A DNA stretch of 64,000 bases from UBA4312 sp040266995 (GCA_040266995.1 JAWRHV010000001.1:45920-109919), one strand, 5' to 3'; positions 34,309-43,177 are shown, counted from the first letter of the stretch. Notes: generated from the sequence alone by a model not told the origin. Translations and numbers: made by a program.

Positions 34309-35159
34309 TCTTCCTCGCCTCCGATGTCACGATGGGATTTAAAACAACGATAGTTTTTCTTGTAGTGATCATACAGCCAGTTGCATACGGATACAGAACG
34401 ATGCTGGCCCCCTGTACAACCGATGGCTACGATCATATGGGATTTATGCTGCTTGTTATAACTGTCAAAGACATAATCCATCGTGCTTTTTAAATAGCCC
34501 AGGAAGGTCTGGGTCTCACGGGCATCGATGACATAGTCATACACTTCCTTATGGTTGCCGGTAAGATCCCGCAAGGCAGGATCATAAAAAGGATTTGGCA
34601 GAAAACGGACATCAATGACCATATCCGCATCCATTGGCATCCCGTGTTTAAATCCGAACGACTGGAATGTGATGGTGAACTCAGCGGATTCATTGACCTC
34701 CAGACGATTGCGGATCCGGCGTGCCAGCTCCGTTGTCGTCATCTTGGTTGTATCGAAATGGATCGTATCCGGTGCGCTTTCCTGCATCGCCAGCACCTGG
34801 TCTCTTTCCATCTCGATGGCCTCTTCCAATGTCGAGGCAATACCGGTGGCGATCAACGGATGACGCCGACGGGTAAACCGATAGCGCAGCAACAGCTCTT
34901 CATCGCTGGCATCCAGAAAAATGCTTCGAATGTTGTGCTTTGTATTCTCAAAGAAATGATAAAATGTATTATAATCGCTGGCAGGTACGGAAAACGCAAC
35001 GTACTTATATCGATTGGATTCAAGAACGATCTCCAGCTGGGATAATAATTCCACCGGAAAGTTATCGATACAATAATAACCCAGATCCTCCAATGCATTC
35101 ATGGCACTGGATTTACCGGCGCCGGACATACCTGTTAATAATACGATGTTGTGTTTCAT
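34305..35159 (-). CDS. rapZ: RapZ/YvcJ nucleotide-binding protein
   Basis: P-loop protein of 284 residues that in gamma-proteobacteria is an RNase E adaptor for glmS control; in Bacillota (YvcJ) it hydrolyses GTP and its role is less clear. Walker A is GMSGAGKSSAMNAL (9-22). DASDEELLLRYRFTRRRHPL and the C-terminal domain GCTGGQHRSV with a conserved His-rich loop are visible. AGGAGG precedes the start. It heads the string that runs through whiA to rex and asnS. Confidence 0.94.
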   Translation of the reverse strand: MKHNIVLLTGMSGAGKSSAMNALEDLGYYCIDNFPVELLSQLEIVLESNRYKYVAFSVPASDYNTFYHFFENTKHNIRSIFLDASDEELLLRYRFTRRRHPLIATGIASTLEEAIEMERDQVLAMQESAPDTIHFDTTKMTTTELARRIRNRLEVNESAEFTITFQSFGFKHGMPMDADMVIDVRFLPNPFYDPALRDLTGNHKEVYDYVIDARETQTFLGYLKSTMDYVFDSYNKQHKSHMIVAIGCTGGQHRSVSVCNWLYDHYKKNYRCFKSHRDIGGEEE

Positions 35160-35193
35160 AAGGAATCCTCCTTTTCCTTATTCTATCACAGAG

Positions 35194-35222
35194 TTGAACC
35201 AAACATATTCTTTCGCTAAAAT
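35194..35222 (+). promoter_or_regulatory. Promoter of HAD-vanZ genes, start at the ATG
   Basis: TTGAAC (35194-35199), 17 nt, TAAAAT (35217-35222). The start codon begins 7 nt after the -10 box, so the transcript would begin at the A of ATG. No ribosome site is present. Confidence 0.6.
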
Positions 35223-35228
35223 AAAAAT

Positions 35229-35747
35229 ATGAATCCAGTCATTTTTCTCGATATCGATGGCGTCATCAATCCAAACGATATTATGAAGTTCCCGCCGGTC
35301 GATCCCGACCTGCCTCAACGCCTGGCCAAAGAAAAAAAGAACCCTGCGATTGCTCAGCTGGAAGCTTTTACTGTCATGCAGGCCCACCAATGTTTTGATT
35401 GGAACAGTATAGAATATTTGATGAGATTGATCCACGAATTTGATTGCCGGATCGTTATTTCGTCTTCCTGGCGGCTCTTTTTTACATATGAAGAGCTGAT
35501 TGCGGTCTTTGATATCATTGATCTGGGAAACTATGTCATCGGCGTGACCGCCAATACCAGAAAACCAAGGTTTTCGCAGATCCTTGATTATATAACGCTT
35601 CATCGGATCGATCGCTATGTCGTCATTGATGATTTCAATATGTCCAAGATCTTCGGGTATCGTTTTATCCATACCCAAAAGCGAATGATGTTAAAAGACT
35701 ACTATATGGCCCGTACGGCCCTGAAAACACAGGAGTGTACATCATGA
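35229..35747 (+). CDS. HAD-like domain protein
   Basis: 172 residues with the haloacid dehalogenase motif I FLDIDGVIN (Asp8 and Asp10) at the N-terminus. Motif II is IVISSSWR, and motif III/IV is YVVIDDFN. This matches the compact HAD group often fused to or near nucleic-acid or phosphate-handling enzymes; the substrate is unknown. There is no Shine-Dalgarno sequence, which fits the promoter placed immediately upstream and suggests a leaderless message. The stop overlaps the vanZ start. Confidence 0.8.
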   Translation: MNPVIFLDIDGVINPNDIMKFPPVDPDLPQRLAKEKKNPAIAQLEAFTVMQAHQCFDWNSIEYLMRLIHEFDCRIVISSSWRLFFTYEELIAVFDIIDLGNYVIGVTANTRKPRFSQILDYITLHRIDRYVVIDDFNMSKIFGYRFIHTQKRMMLKDYYMARTALKTQECTS

Positions 35748-36139
35748 AACGTCATCTGTGGAAAATAGCCACCTTTCTAGTCATGGCATTGATCTTTTTC
35801 TTTTCCTCGCAGAATGCCGAAAGCTCCAGTGAAGTCAGTGGATGGTTTGTCCAGTTTATCCAGCAGTTTCCCTATGCGGTCTTCATCGTACGTAAGTCGG
35901 CCCATTTTATTTTGTACGCCACGCTGGCTTTCTGTATGATCCATACATGGAAACAACCGACCCTGGCAAAAAATGTGACCGCCTGTTTTCTCTATGCATG
36001 CAGCGATGAGATCCATCAATTGTTCTCCCAAGGAAGAAGTGGACAGATCTCTGATATTCTATGGGATACCTTTGCTGCATTATGCATCACAGCCCTTTAT
36101 CTCTATATAAAGAAAAGAAGGAAGCAGAAACACCTTTAA
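35744..36139 (+). CDS. VanZ-like family membrane protein
   Basis: 131 residues with about four helices. The family pattern FFSSQNAESSSEVSGWF, RKSAHFILYATLAF and SDEIHQLFSQGRSGQISDILWD is complete. VanZ in glycopeptide-resistance elements raises teicoplanin resistance, but chromosomal homologues like this are common and need not confer it. AGGAG lies 9 nt before ATG 35744; the ATG overlaps the stop of the HAD gene (ATGA), so translation is coupled. Confidence 0.85.
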   Translation: MKRHLWKIATFLVMALIFFFSSQNAESSSEVSGWFVQFIQQFPYAVFIVRKSAHFILYATLAFCMIHTWKQPTLAKNVTACFLYACSDEIHQLFSQGRSGQISDILWDTFAALCITALYLYIKKRRKQKHL

Positions 36140-36148
36140 TATACAGAC

Positions 36149-36186
36149 AAACGACCGGATTCCATAGACATAGGGACCGGTCGTTT
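36149..36186. terminator. Terminator between vanZ and CoA-transferase genes
   Basis: AAACGACCGG and CCGGTCGTTT make a 10 bp stem. ATCTTATTC follows on the plus strand. Confidence 0.75.
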
Positions 36187-36201
36187 ATCTTATTCAAATC
36201 A

Positions 36202-36858
36202 TTATCTCATCATTCCAACTTCATCTTCTACAACAAACTCTGCCTCTGTACAAGCACGAATATCATCGACTGTATATCCTTCAGCCATTTCCTTTAGCAC
36301 AAGGTGGTTGTCTTTCACGATAAAATAACAGCGCTCTGTCACAATATCTGTTACACAATTGGCTCCGGTTAAAGGCAGCGTACATTTTTTCAGTATTTTG
36401 GAAGCCCCGTTTTTATCACAATGCTCGGTTGCCACAATGACTCTGGCAACCCCGGCACAAAGATCCATCGCTCCACCCATTCCCGGAGCCACTTTCCCGG
36501 GGATCATCCAGTTGGCGATATTTCCTTCCTGGTCAACCTGTAATGTGCCAAGCACACAGGCATCGATATGTCCCCCGCGAATAAAGCCAAACGATTTATC
36601 ATGGGGAACGATCGATCCCCCTGTAATGATGCTGGTTGGCTGCGCGCCCGCATCCGCTACATCCACATCCCATTCTGTATAATGTGGGGTTGCACCCGAC
36701 CCAACAATGCCAACTTCTGCTTCAAGCCATAGATCCACCCCTTCCGGCAGATAGTTGGTACACATTAAAGGAACGCCAATGCCGAGATTGACAAAGTCTC
36801 CGTCTTTGAAGAATCGTGCACAGCGTGCAGCAATCAATTCACGCCCGGTATATGCCAT
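36202..36858 (-). CDS. CoA-transferase subunit B (3-oxoacid CoA-transferase family)
   Basis: Beta subunit of a class I CoA-transferase, which moves CoA between carboxylic acids through a glutamyl thioester. The expected catalytic Glu is in WLEAEVGIVGSG near residue 50. MDLCAGVARVIVATEHCDKNG and LPLTGANCVTDIVTE are family blocks. Length 218 is standard. It begins 12 nt after subunit A. It is the last gene of the acyl-CoA module. The acid used (acetate, acetoacetate, butyrate or other) cannot be read from sequence. Confidence 0.93.
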   Translation of the reverse strand: MAYTGRELIAARCARFFKDGDFVNLGIGVPLMCTNYLPEGVDLWLEAEVGIVGSGATPHYTEWDVDVADAGAQPTSIITGGSIVPHDKSFGFIRGGHIDACVLGTLQVDQEGNIANWMIPGKVAPGMGGAMDLCAGVARVIVATEHCDKNGASKILKKCTLPLTGANCVTDIVTERCYFIVKDNHLVLKEMAEGYTVDDIRACTEAEFVVEDEVGMMR

Positions 36859-36870
36859 ACATTTATCCTC

Positions 36871-37599
36871 CTATCTTTTCTGTGCTTCTTTTGCCTTGAT
36901 CTTGTCGATCATTCTCTGCCAGTTCAAATGCATCGGTCTTTTTTCGCCTTGACGAATATACAGCATATCTACGATCGGAGCGGGAACATGGATCCGTTCC
37001 GGATCCAGCTCGCCGATTTCAACAAGCTCTTCGACTTCAACGATCACAAGATCGGCTGCCATAGCCATATAGTCCTGGCATAACAGATTGGTTTTATGAA
37101 AATATAAATTGCCTGCCTTATCGGCTTTGCTGGCACGCAGCAACGCAATATCCGCACGGATCGGCATTTCAAGAAGATAATCCTTTCCTCTTAAATGTAG
37201 TATTTCTTTTCCTTTTTCCACAATGGTTCCGACCCCGGTAGGTGTCAGAATCCCTCCCAGGCCATAGCCCCCGGCCCGGATCCGTTCGGCAAAGGTTCCT
37301 TGCGGGATAAATTCCACTTCAATGTCTCCGGCAAACATTTGTTGACTGGTCGCCGGATTCAGTCCGATATGTGTGGTTTCAACACGCCTTACACGCTTTT
37401 GTTCAATCAATCTGCCAAGTCCCATGCCCGGTTGACCGGAAGTAATGGCGATGGCCGTGATGTCCTTCACACCCTTTTGCAGCATCCCGTCAATAATTTC
37501 ATCCGCTGCAAGCTGGCCATGGCGGTCACTGAATAAAATTCGTTGTCCGTCGTGTATCTGTGCCAGCACTTGTTCCAATGTATAGATTTTATTTTTCAA
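36871..37599 (-). CDS. CoA-transferase subunit A
   Basis: Alpha subunit partner of the preceding gene, 242 residues. The blocks RAGGYGLGGILTPTGVGTIV and ADIALLRASKADKAGNLYF are typical of the AtoD/ScoA group. The start is TTG 37599, with AGGAGG 8 nt upstream; there is no in-frame ATG near it. The C-terminal 20 residues (INWQRMIDKIKAKEAQKR in outline) are more basic than usual. It lies 15 nt after the enoyl-CoA isomerase gene. Confidence 0.93.
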   Translation of the reverse strand: MKNKIYTLEQVLAQIHDGQRILFSDRHGQLAADEIIDGMLQKGVKDITAIAITSGQPGMGLGRLIEQKRVRRVETTHIGLNPATSQQMFAGDIEVEFIPQGTFAERIRAGGYGLGGILTPTGVGTIVEKGKEILHLRGKDYLLEMPIRADIALLRASKADKAGNLYFHKTNLLCQDYMAMAADLVIVEVEELVEIGELDPERIHVPAPIVDMLYIRQGEKRPMHLNWQRMIDKIKAKEAQKR

Positions 37600-37614
37600 A
37601 CTGGGATCCTCCTG

Positions 37615-38409
37615 TCATCTTCCTTGAAACTTCGCTTTTCTTTTTTCCATAAAAGCACTGCATCCTTCTTTAAAATCATCGGTATTAAAACACTCCCGTT
37701 GTGTCGGCATTTCAACCTCGGATAAGAAACGCTCATACTCCGTAAAGCACGCTGCATACATCTGCTTCTTGATATTCTTATAAGCAATCAAAGGACCTTC
37801 GGCCAGTTGTTTGGCAAACTTCAAAGATTCTTGCTGCAAGTCCTCCGGTGCCACCACCTTATATACAAGTCCCATCTCCATTGCCTGGCCGGCACTGATT
37901 GGTTTACCAGTCAGACTATAAGAAAGAGCTCGTTTTTCACCGATTGATTTAGCCAGTAAATAAGAAGCCCCTGTATCCGGTACCAGGCCAAGATTAACAA
38001 AAGCGAGAATAAATGAAGCTTTTTGATCCGCTATGATAAAATCCGCCGATAAGGCCAAAGGAAAACCAGCACCGGCTGCGGCTCCGTTGACAGCCGCAAC
38101 AATGAGTTTCGAACCACTTTTCATGGCATGGGTGATCTTACCGACCTTTCCGATCAGGCTGTCCATATTCAACGGGCCGCCTTCCTGGATCTTCTTGTAG
38201 AAAAAACCTACATCGCCTCCGGCAGAAAACGCTTTGGCTGCACTGTTTAATACAATCGTTCTTACCTTTGGATCCTTATACGCTTCATCAAGTGCATACA
38301 GTAATTCATCTGCCATTTGGTCATCGATCGCATTTAAGTTTTTTCCGTAATCCATGGTTATCCGGGCAATGCCCTCATCCACCGTATAATGAAGTTTCTT
38401 TAGTTCCAT
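37615..38409 (-). CDS. Enoyl-CoA hydratase/isomerase family protein
   Basis: Crotonase-fold enzyme of about 264 residues. The oxyanion hole is SAGGDVGFF and NGAAAGAGFPLAL. Of the two catalytic glutamates of hydratases, the first position is not Glu (GAAAGAGF), and the second site reads VPDTGASYLL with Asp. That pattern is known from PaaG-type isomerases that shift double bonds, so I favour isomerase over hydratase. AAAGGA lies about 11 nt before ATG 38409. It is between the acyl-CoA dehydrogenase and CoA-transferase genes. Confidence 0.88.
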   Translation of the reverse strand: MELKKLHYTVDEGIARITMDYGKNLNAIDDQMADELLYALDEAYKDPKVRTIVLNSAAKAFSAGGDVGFFYKKIQEGGPLNMDSLIGKVGKITHAMKSGSKLIVAAVNGAAAGAGFPLALSADFIIADQKASFILAFVNLGLVPDTGASYLLAKSIGEKRALSYSLTGKPISAGQAMEMGLVYKVVAPEDLQQESLKFAKQLAEGPLIAYKNIKKQMYAACFTEYERFLSEVEMPTQRECFNTDDFKEGCSAFMEKRKAKFQGR

Positions 38410-38439
38410 ACGTATACTTTTCCTTTCTGTCAAATGACA

Positions 38440-39591
38440 TTACCGTGGAAACAACGATCCACTGATGATCAGCTTTTGAATTTCATTAGTTCCCTCATAA
38501 ATCTGGGTAATCTTGGCATCCCGCATCATACGCTCTACCTCATTTTCCTGCATATAACCGGCACCGCCCATAAATTGAACAGCCTCCGTGGTCGTGTGCA
38601 TAGCGACATCACTGCTGTAGAACTTGGCTTTGGAGGCGCTTACGTTATAACCCGGAATATTATGATCTTTTTCCCAGGCCGCACGATAGGTCAGATACCA
38701 CGCATTGTCAATTTCCACATCCAGCTCGGCCATTCTAAAGGCAGGATACTGGAATTTGCTGATAGGCCGTCCAAACTGAACTCGTTCCATCATATGTTTT
38801 TTCGCCGCATCAAAAGCACCTTCCGCAATCCCCAAGGCTTGGGCCGCAACACCAATGCGTCCACCACCCAGCGTCTTCATCGCTAATTTAAATCCCTTTC
38901 CCGGCGCCGCAATCCTGTTTTTCTTAGGAACACGCATATCCTGAAAGGACAGCTCGCAAATCTGTGCGCTGCGGATCCCGCTCGTATTGTGGCGCTGCCC
39001 GATCACCAGACCTTCCGTCTCCCTCGGCACGATAAAACATGCCATGCTTTTGGAAGGGCCTAGCTCTTTATCGGTATACGCATAGACTGCATAGTAATCC
39101 GCCACACTCCCATTTGTGATAAAGCATTTACTTCCGTTGATAACATAATCGTATCCATCTTCAACAGCCATGGTCTGTGCTGCAGACACATCGGAACCAG
39201 CACTCGGTTCCGTCAGTGCAAAACATCCGATCTTTTCCCCTTTCACAACAGGATGCAGATATTCCTCTAACTGTTCCGGCGTGGCATCCGCGTACAAAAG
39301 GGTTCCTCCATATAATGAAATATTTACGGAGATGGCCACGGCGACCGACACATCGACTTTTGAAATCTCTTCAATAACAATCGCAAGCTCCTGATATCCT
39401 TTTCCCTGTCCGCCGTATTCCTTCGGAACCGGCAATCCACAATATCCCTGGGCTGCCAGTTTTGAAATGATCTCATAAGGAAAGATACGGCTTTCATCCC
39501 GTTCGATAGCGCCTGGTTTAATTTCCTTTTCAACAAACTCTCTGATTCTTCTTTGCAAGGCCGATTGTTCATCGGTAAATCCAAAATGCAT
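38440..39591 (-). CDS. Acyl-CoA dehydrogenase
   Basis: FAD enzyme of 383 residues that introduces the 2,3-double bond in an acyl-CoA or works in reverse with an electron-transfer flavoprotein. Signature 1 is CFALTEPSAGSDVSA. Signature 2 is QFMGGAGYMQENEVERMMRD. The catalytic base is the Glu of IYEGTNEIQ. It is the first gene of the module; etfAB, thiolase and 3-hydroxyacyl-CoA dehydrogenase are not in the window. Chain length is unknown, though the motif set is that of short-chain enzymes. Confidence 0.93.
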   Translation of the reverse strand: MHFGFTDEQSALQRRIREFVEKEIKPGAIERDESRIFPYEIISKLAAQGYCGLPVPKEYGGQGKGYQELAIVIEEISKVDVSVAVAISVNISLYGGTLLYADATPEQLEEYLHPVVKGEKIGCFALTEPSAGSDVSAAQTMAVEDGYDYVINGSKCFITNGSVADYYAVYAYTDKELGPSKSMACFIVPRETEGLVIGQRHNTSGIRSAQICELSFQDMRVPKKNRIAAPGKGFKLAMKTLGGGRIGVAAQALGIAEGAFDAAKKHMMERVQFGRPISKFQYPAFRMAELDVEIDNAWYLTYRAAWEKDHNIPGYNVSASKAKFYSSDVAMHTTTEAVQFMGGAGYMQENEVERMMRDAKITQIYEGTNEIQKLIISGSLFPR

Positions 39592-39813
39592 CTTTTTTTC
39601 CTTTCTTTTTTTGAAAAACTTGCTTTTTAATAGATGGAAACAATAAGTTTAGATACGTCTTGTGTAGGTGAAAATAAAGTGTGGATAAAGAATTTAGGAA
39701 TAAATGAATTATGCCGGAATAAAAGGTATTGATCTATTATAAGCATGACATATCCGTGATTTACAATGATACCCTTTTTGATTATATTGATAACTAAAAA
39801 AAGCATTTCTATT
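39592..39813 (-). promoter_or_regulatory. Upstream region of the acyl-CoA operon
   Basis: No gene is convincing here. A -10 box TATAAT on the minus strand (39741-39736) with TTGTAA 19 nt before it is a possible promoter, leaving a leader of about 140 nt. An open frame across 39627-39848 has no ribosome site and no recognisable protein features. Confidence 0.4.
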
Positions 39814-39897
39814 AAAAAAACTCTCTTTCCGACCCACAATCTTCGCATTGTCTGTCATTCAGAGAGCTTCTGTCGTATTCTGTTTTATTTAGAGAGT
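39814..39897 (-). terminator. Long-stem terminator of the LCP gene
   Basis: On the minus strand ACTCTCT (39897-39891) pairs with AGAGAGT (39826-39820) and is followed by seven T. The loop of about 64 nt holds an inner hairpin ACAAT/ATTGT. Confidence 0.6.
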
Positions 39898-39900
39898 GCC

Positions 39901-41406
39901 TTACTCTTCTTTTCCCTTCTTGTTCAGATAAGGAGGTGTCTGTCCGTTTTTTACCGCCCGGATATCTTTCCGCACCTGTGTGATTGCCTGGCTGTCGGGT
40001 TCAATGACGGAAACATCCGATCCATATTCAATCGACGGCATGGAAGCCCCTTGTCCATCCATGCTGAAAGAATAGATCCGCCAGGAAGAATGATCCTGAA
40101 GCTGCAGATTGACAAGTGCCATCATCTCATCCTTGGACATGTTTGTCGTAAAGGTATCCGAAATGGCATGGAGTACATCCTGGTATTGGGTAACAATGGA
40201 TGGACTGGCTGCCTTGCGAACAATGGCGGAAAGCACCTTCATCTGGTTCTTTCCTCTTTGTCTGTCTCCGGAAGCAAAAGCATATCGCTCCCGGGCATAA
40301 GCCAATGCCATATCTCCATTCAGATGGATAACGCCTTCTTCAAATGTATATTTATCGTACCGATCCCGGAACGCTGTTTCATTGTTTACGGAGATCCCGC
40401 CCAACGCATCCACAACGTTGACCAATGTAGAGAAACAAACCCGGGCATGGTAATTGATCTCTACACTCAACAGATGCTCGATCGTCATCTCTGTGACATC
40501 GGTTCCATACAATCCGGTGTGTGTCAGTTTATCATACTCCCCGACAGCGCATCCCATCGTTGTATCACAGTCTATCTGCACATAATAATCCCGGGGAATG
40601 GACACCATCAAAAGGATTTTTTCTTTTGGATTGACAGAAACCAGCATGTTGGAATCGCTTCGGGCGGTTTCATTGATACCCTTTCGCGAATCACTGCCGG
40701 AAATTAGAACCGTAAACGGTTCGCTTGTAACATCCACCGGTTTCAATACTTCTTCGTTTTTAACGATATACTCATACGCATAGATGGAATAAATATCCTT
40801 TTCCAGGTTTTTATGTTTGGCTTCGTCCTGCATGATCGCCACCATCTGCGAATCCATGAGCATGGCATCAATCTGATTTGATTGCAGCAGGCTGTCCATC
40901 ATGCCCGCTGTATCGCATTCCATGATTTCCAGATTCGGACAAATATCCCGCAGCTGACTGATGGCCAGATTGACATAATTGCGGTATTGATGCTTTAATA
41001 CCCCGATCCGTAAAAACTGGTCTTCCTGTTCCAGTGACACTGTGGAATCCTTCTCTATATACAATTCGATCGAATGATTGTTGATGACCGGTTCATTGGA
41101 TATTTCATCCAATGTATTCTTTGTCGAGTTCATGTACTGATTTCCTAACACGCCGGTAATGCCCAGCAGAGCGCAAAGAACCATAGCCATCAGCTTTCCC
41201 AGGTTCTTTCCTTTTTGAAATCCATAAACCATCCATACAAACAAACCGCCGATCAAGAAGAAAAACGCCATAAAATACAAAGGTGGCAGCACATGCATCC
41301 GGTATACTTGTCCGACCAAAAACAGATTCGAACCGGCTAGAAGCAAAAGGATGTACAGCATTGGGTTTTTCTTGTTTTGTTTCCAAAAATCATTCCATCT
41401 TTTCAT
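39901..41406 (-). CDS. LytR-CpsA-Psr (LCP) family protein
   Basis: Membrane enzyme that attaches teichoic acids or capsule to peptidoglycan using polyprenyl-pyrophosphate substrates. Three helices lie in the first 85 residues. Residues about 115-225 look like a periplasmic-binding-type insert. The LCP domain has ISGSDSRKGINETARSDSNM, SIPRDYYVQI and HLNGDMALAYARERYAFASG, with the conserved Asp and Arg residues. At 501 residues it is at the long end. No Shine-Dalgarno site is seen. An extended -10 TGT-TATAAT ends 7 nt before the ATG, so the message may be leaderless. Confidence 0.9.
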   Translation of the reverse strand: MKRWNDFWKQNKKNPMLYILLLLAGSNLFLVGQVYRMHVLPPLYFMAFFFLIGGLFVWMVYGFQKGKNLGKLMAMVLCALLGITGVLGNQYMNSTKNTLDEISNEPVINNHSIELYIEKDSTVSLEQEDQFLRIGVLKHQYRNYVNLAISQLRDICPNLEIMECDTAGMMDSLLQSNQIDAMLMDSQMVAIMQDEAKHKNLEKDIYSIYAYEYIVKNEEVLKPVDVTSEPFTVLISGSDSRKGINETARSDSNMLVSVNPKEKILLMVSIPRDYYVQIDCDTTMGCAVGEYDKLTHTGLYGTDVTEMTIEHLLSVEINYHARVCFSTLVNVVDALGGISVNNETAFRDRYDKYTFEEGVIHLNGDMALAYARERYAFASGDRQRGKNQMKVLSAIVRKAASPSIVTQYQDVLHAISDTFTTNMSKDEMMALVNLQLQDHSSWRIYSFSMDGQGASMPSIEYGSDVSVIEPDSQAITQVRKDIRAVKNGQTPPYLNKKGKEE

Positions 41407-41422
41407 GGATTTTATTATAACA
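41407..41422 (-). promoter_or_regulatory. Extended -10 promoter abutting the LCP start codon
   Basis: TATAAT on the minus strand (41419-41414) preceded by TG and one base. AAAATCC then ATG follow, so +1 falls at or one base before the start codon. Confidence 0.55.
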
Positions 41423-41445
41423 TATTCTTCACTTTCCCACGTGAA

Positions 41446-41469
41446 AAGAAGAGGGTCAATCCTCTTCTT
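41446..41469 (-). terminator. Weak terminator at the end of the DUF4015 gene
   Basis: AAGAAGAGG and CCTCTTCTT pair around six bases that include the stop codon; only TTTTC follows on the minus strand. Confidence 0.5.
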
Positions 41470-43177
41470 CCTTGTTTATTTTACTGTCGATAAATCCATC
41501 CTGGACTGTTTTCAGATCCTCCGGATTTCCATTTCCATACCATAACAGATACCCTTCAAATCCAGCATCGTTGATGCCGCCGATTTCCTCCATGATATCC
41601 TTTGCGTCAAACGGTACATACGCCTGGATCCATGTTCGATAGATGGCATTGGTACCGATAACCTTCATCTGCCTGCGGGCAATTGAAGAGAACTCATACA
41701 ATGTTTTTCGCGGTTCCACTGTAGGATCCTCGATCCCCATGGCACCGGCCGAGAACAAATCGGTATATGGCATCGGACAAACGACATCCACCACGTTGGC
41801 AATAGCCGGGAAGAACTGACCGATATCCTGATCATCCTGAGCAACGACCGGCCATGCGAATACATCGGCAGCCACATACACATGGTATTGTGAAAGCTCA
41901 TCCTTGGCATACGTAAAGAAGCCCTGGATCGCGCTGGCTTTGCTCTCGTTGTATGTGTTGCGCATATCGATATCATCCATTTTGGCCGTGCCGTCCGGAA
42001 AACGACAGTAGTCAAACTGGATCTCGTTGATCCCGCATTCACAGATTTCTTTGCAGATATCCACATTATACATCCACGCATTCCGTGAATAGACACTTGG
42101 CCAGTATTCATCGTTCAGCTCTAAAAAATTGCCGGAATCATCGACGATGGATTCATCTTTGTTCTGTTTCGCGTAGATAGAATCCTTAAACGTAACCACA
42201 CGAGCTATCATATAATAGCCTTCCTGCTGAAATTCCTTGATCAAAGCCGCCAGTTCCTCTTTTGTCATCATCGCAACGGTCATCGCTGCTTCCGGTTTTT
42301 TCAGATAATTCTTAGGAACATCGCTCTGATAGAATAAGGTGCCCCCATCTCCTTTCAGCTCGATGGCTATCGCATTGACCCCCGTTTCATTGTGAAGGTT
42401 TAGAAAGTATTCTTTATTATTTACCAAATAAGATAAAGAAACGTGTACTACATTGGTATCTGTACGGATCGGGTTGTCTTCATAGTACATAGCCGGCTGC
42501 GGCTTGTAGTCTATCTGGTCTACATAGGCATCTTTGGAATAGCCTTTTCCGTAGTTTTCATCCCAATATGTGGAATAAACGATATCCTGCGCATAGTTCT
42601 TGGTTGCCGCTTCCTTTGTGACCTCCACATGGGAGCCCAGCAACCAATACTTTTCGCCACCTTTTTCAACACGATACCACTTGATCTGACCGGTCTTGCG
42701 ATCCAGATCCTTTACCTTGACATCGATGACCTTGACCTTTTCTCCTCGTTCAACCACAACTTCGGACAGCTTCCCGTTTTTGTCTTCCCGCAGGTTCAAC
42801 AGTCTTCGCGGATACACATAGTCTGTCTTGATGCATTCTTCCAAAGTATCCACCAGATGCCCATTATCGATCCGATAAGTTTCGCCTTCGTATTCGATCA
42901 ACGTTGTCGTTTCTCCACGTTCACGGATCTCCACCTCGGCACCACGAGGAATTGATACCACCTTTTCAGCCGCTTCATTTCCCTCATAATACGGAACGGT
43001 AATGTTCAGTGTATCCCCTTTGGCTGCCACATATTTTTTCGGATGGATCACACCATTGATCATTGGAATCGCCGCGATAACCACCGCAACCACAACGATC
43101 GTAGAAAACAAGATCCTTCGATTTCTTTTCGGCATATAGATCAATGTACGCAAGATGATCCGTAATAGATTTTTCAT
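41456..43177 (-). CDS. DUF4015 putative glycosyl hydrolase with SH3-like N-terminus
   Basis: 573 residues, membrane-anchored by one helix at about 22-42 (ILFSTIVVVAVVIAAIPMI). Two SH3-like segments follow (about 50-200). The C-terminal 350 residues are a TIM-barrel of the DUF4015 group: VSLSYLVNNKEYFLNLHNET, IAIELKGDGGTLFY, INEIQFDYCRFPDG, VYVAADVFAWPV and PMPYTDLFSAGAM. Asp in FDYCRFP and in AADVFAW are likely active-site residues (inference from related GH families). AGGATT precedes the start. Surface polysaccharide is the probable target. Confidence 0.85.
   Translation of the reverse strand: MKNLLRIILRTLIYMPKRNRRILFSTIVVVAVVIAAIPMINGVIHPKKYVAAKGDTLNITVPYYEGNEAAEKVVSIPRGAEVEIRERGETTTLIEYEGETYRIDNGHLVDTLEECIKTDYVYPRRLLNLREDKNGKLSEVVVERGEKVKVIDVKVKDLDRKTGQIKWYRVEKGGEKYWLLGSHVEVTKEAATKNYAQDIVYSTYWDENYGKGYSKDAYVDQIDYKPQPAMYYEDNPIRTDTNVVHVSLSYLVNNKEYFLNLHNETGVNAIAIELKGDGGTLFYQSDVPKNYLKKPEAAMTVAMMTKEELAALIKEFQQEGYYMIARVVTFKDSIYAKQNKDESIVDDSGNFLELNDEYWPSVYSRNAWMYNVDICKEICECGINEIQFDYCRFPDGTAKMDDIDMRNTYNESKASAIQGFFTYAKDELSQYHVYVAADVFAWPVVAQDDQDIGQFFPAIANVVDVVCPMPYTDLFSAGAMGIEDPTVEPRKTLYEFSSIARRQMKVIGTNAIYRTWIQAYVPFDAKDIMEEIGGINDAGFEGYLLWYGNGNPEDLKTVQDGFIDSKINKEEED

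Noticed and set aside
39627..39848. 73-residue minus-strand open frame before the acyl-CoA operon
   Set aside because: No ribosome site, AT-rich composition-driven residues, and it covers the likely promoter and leader.
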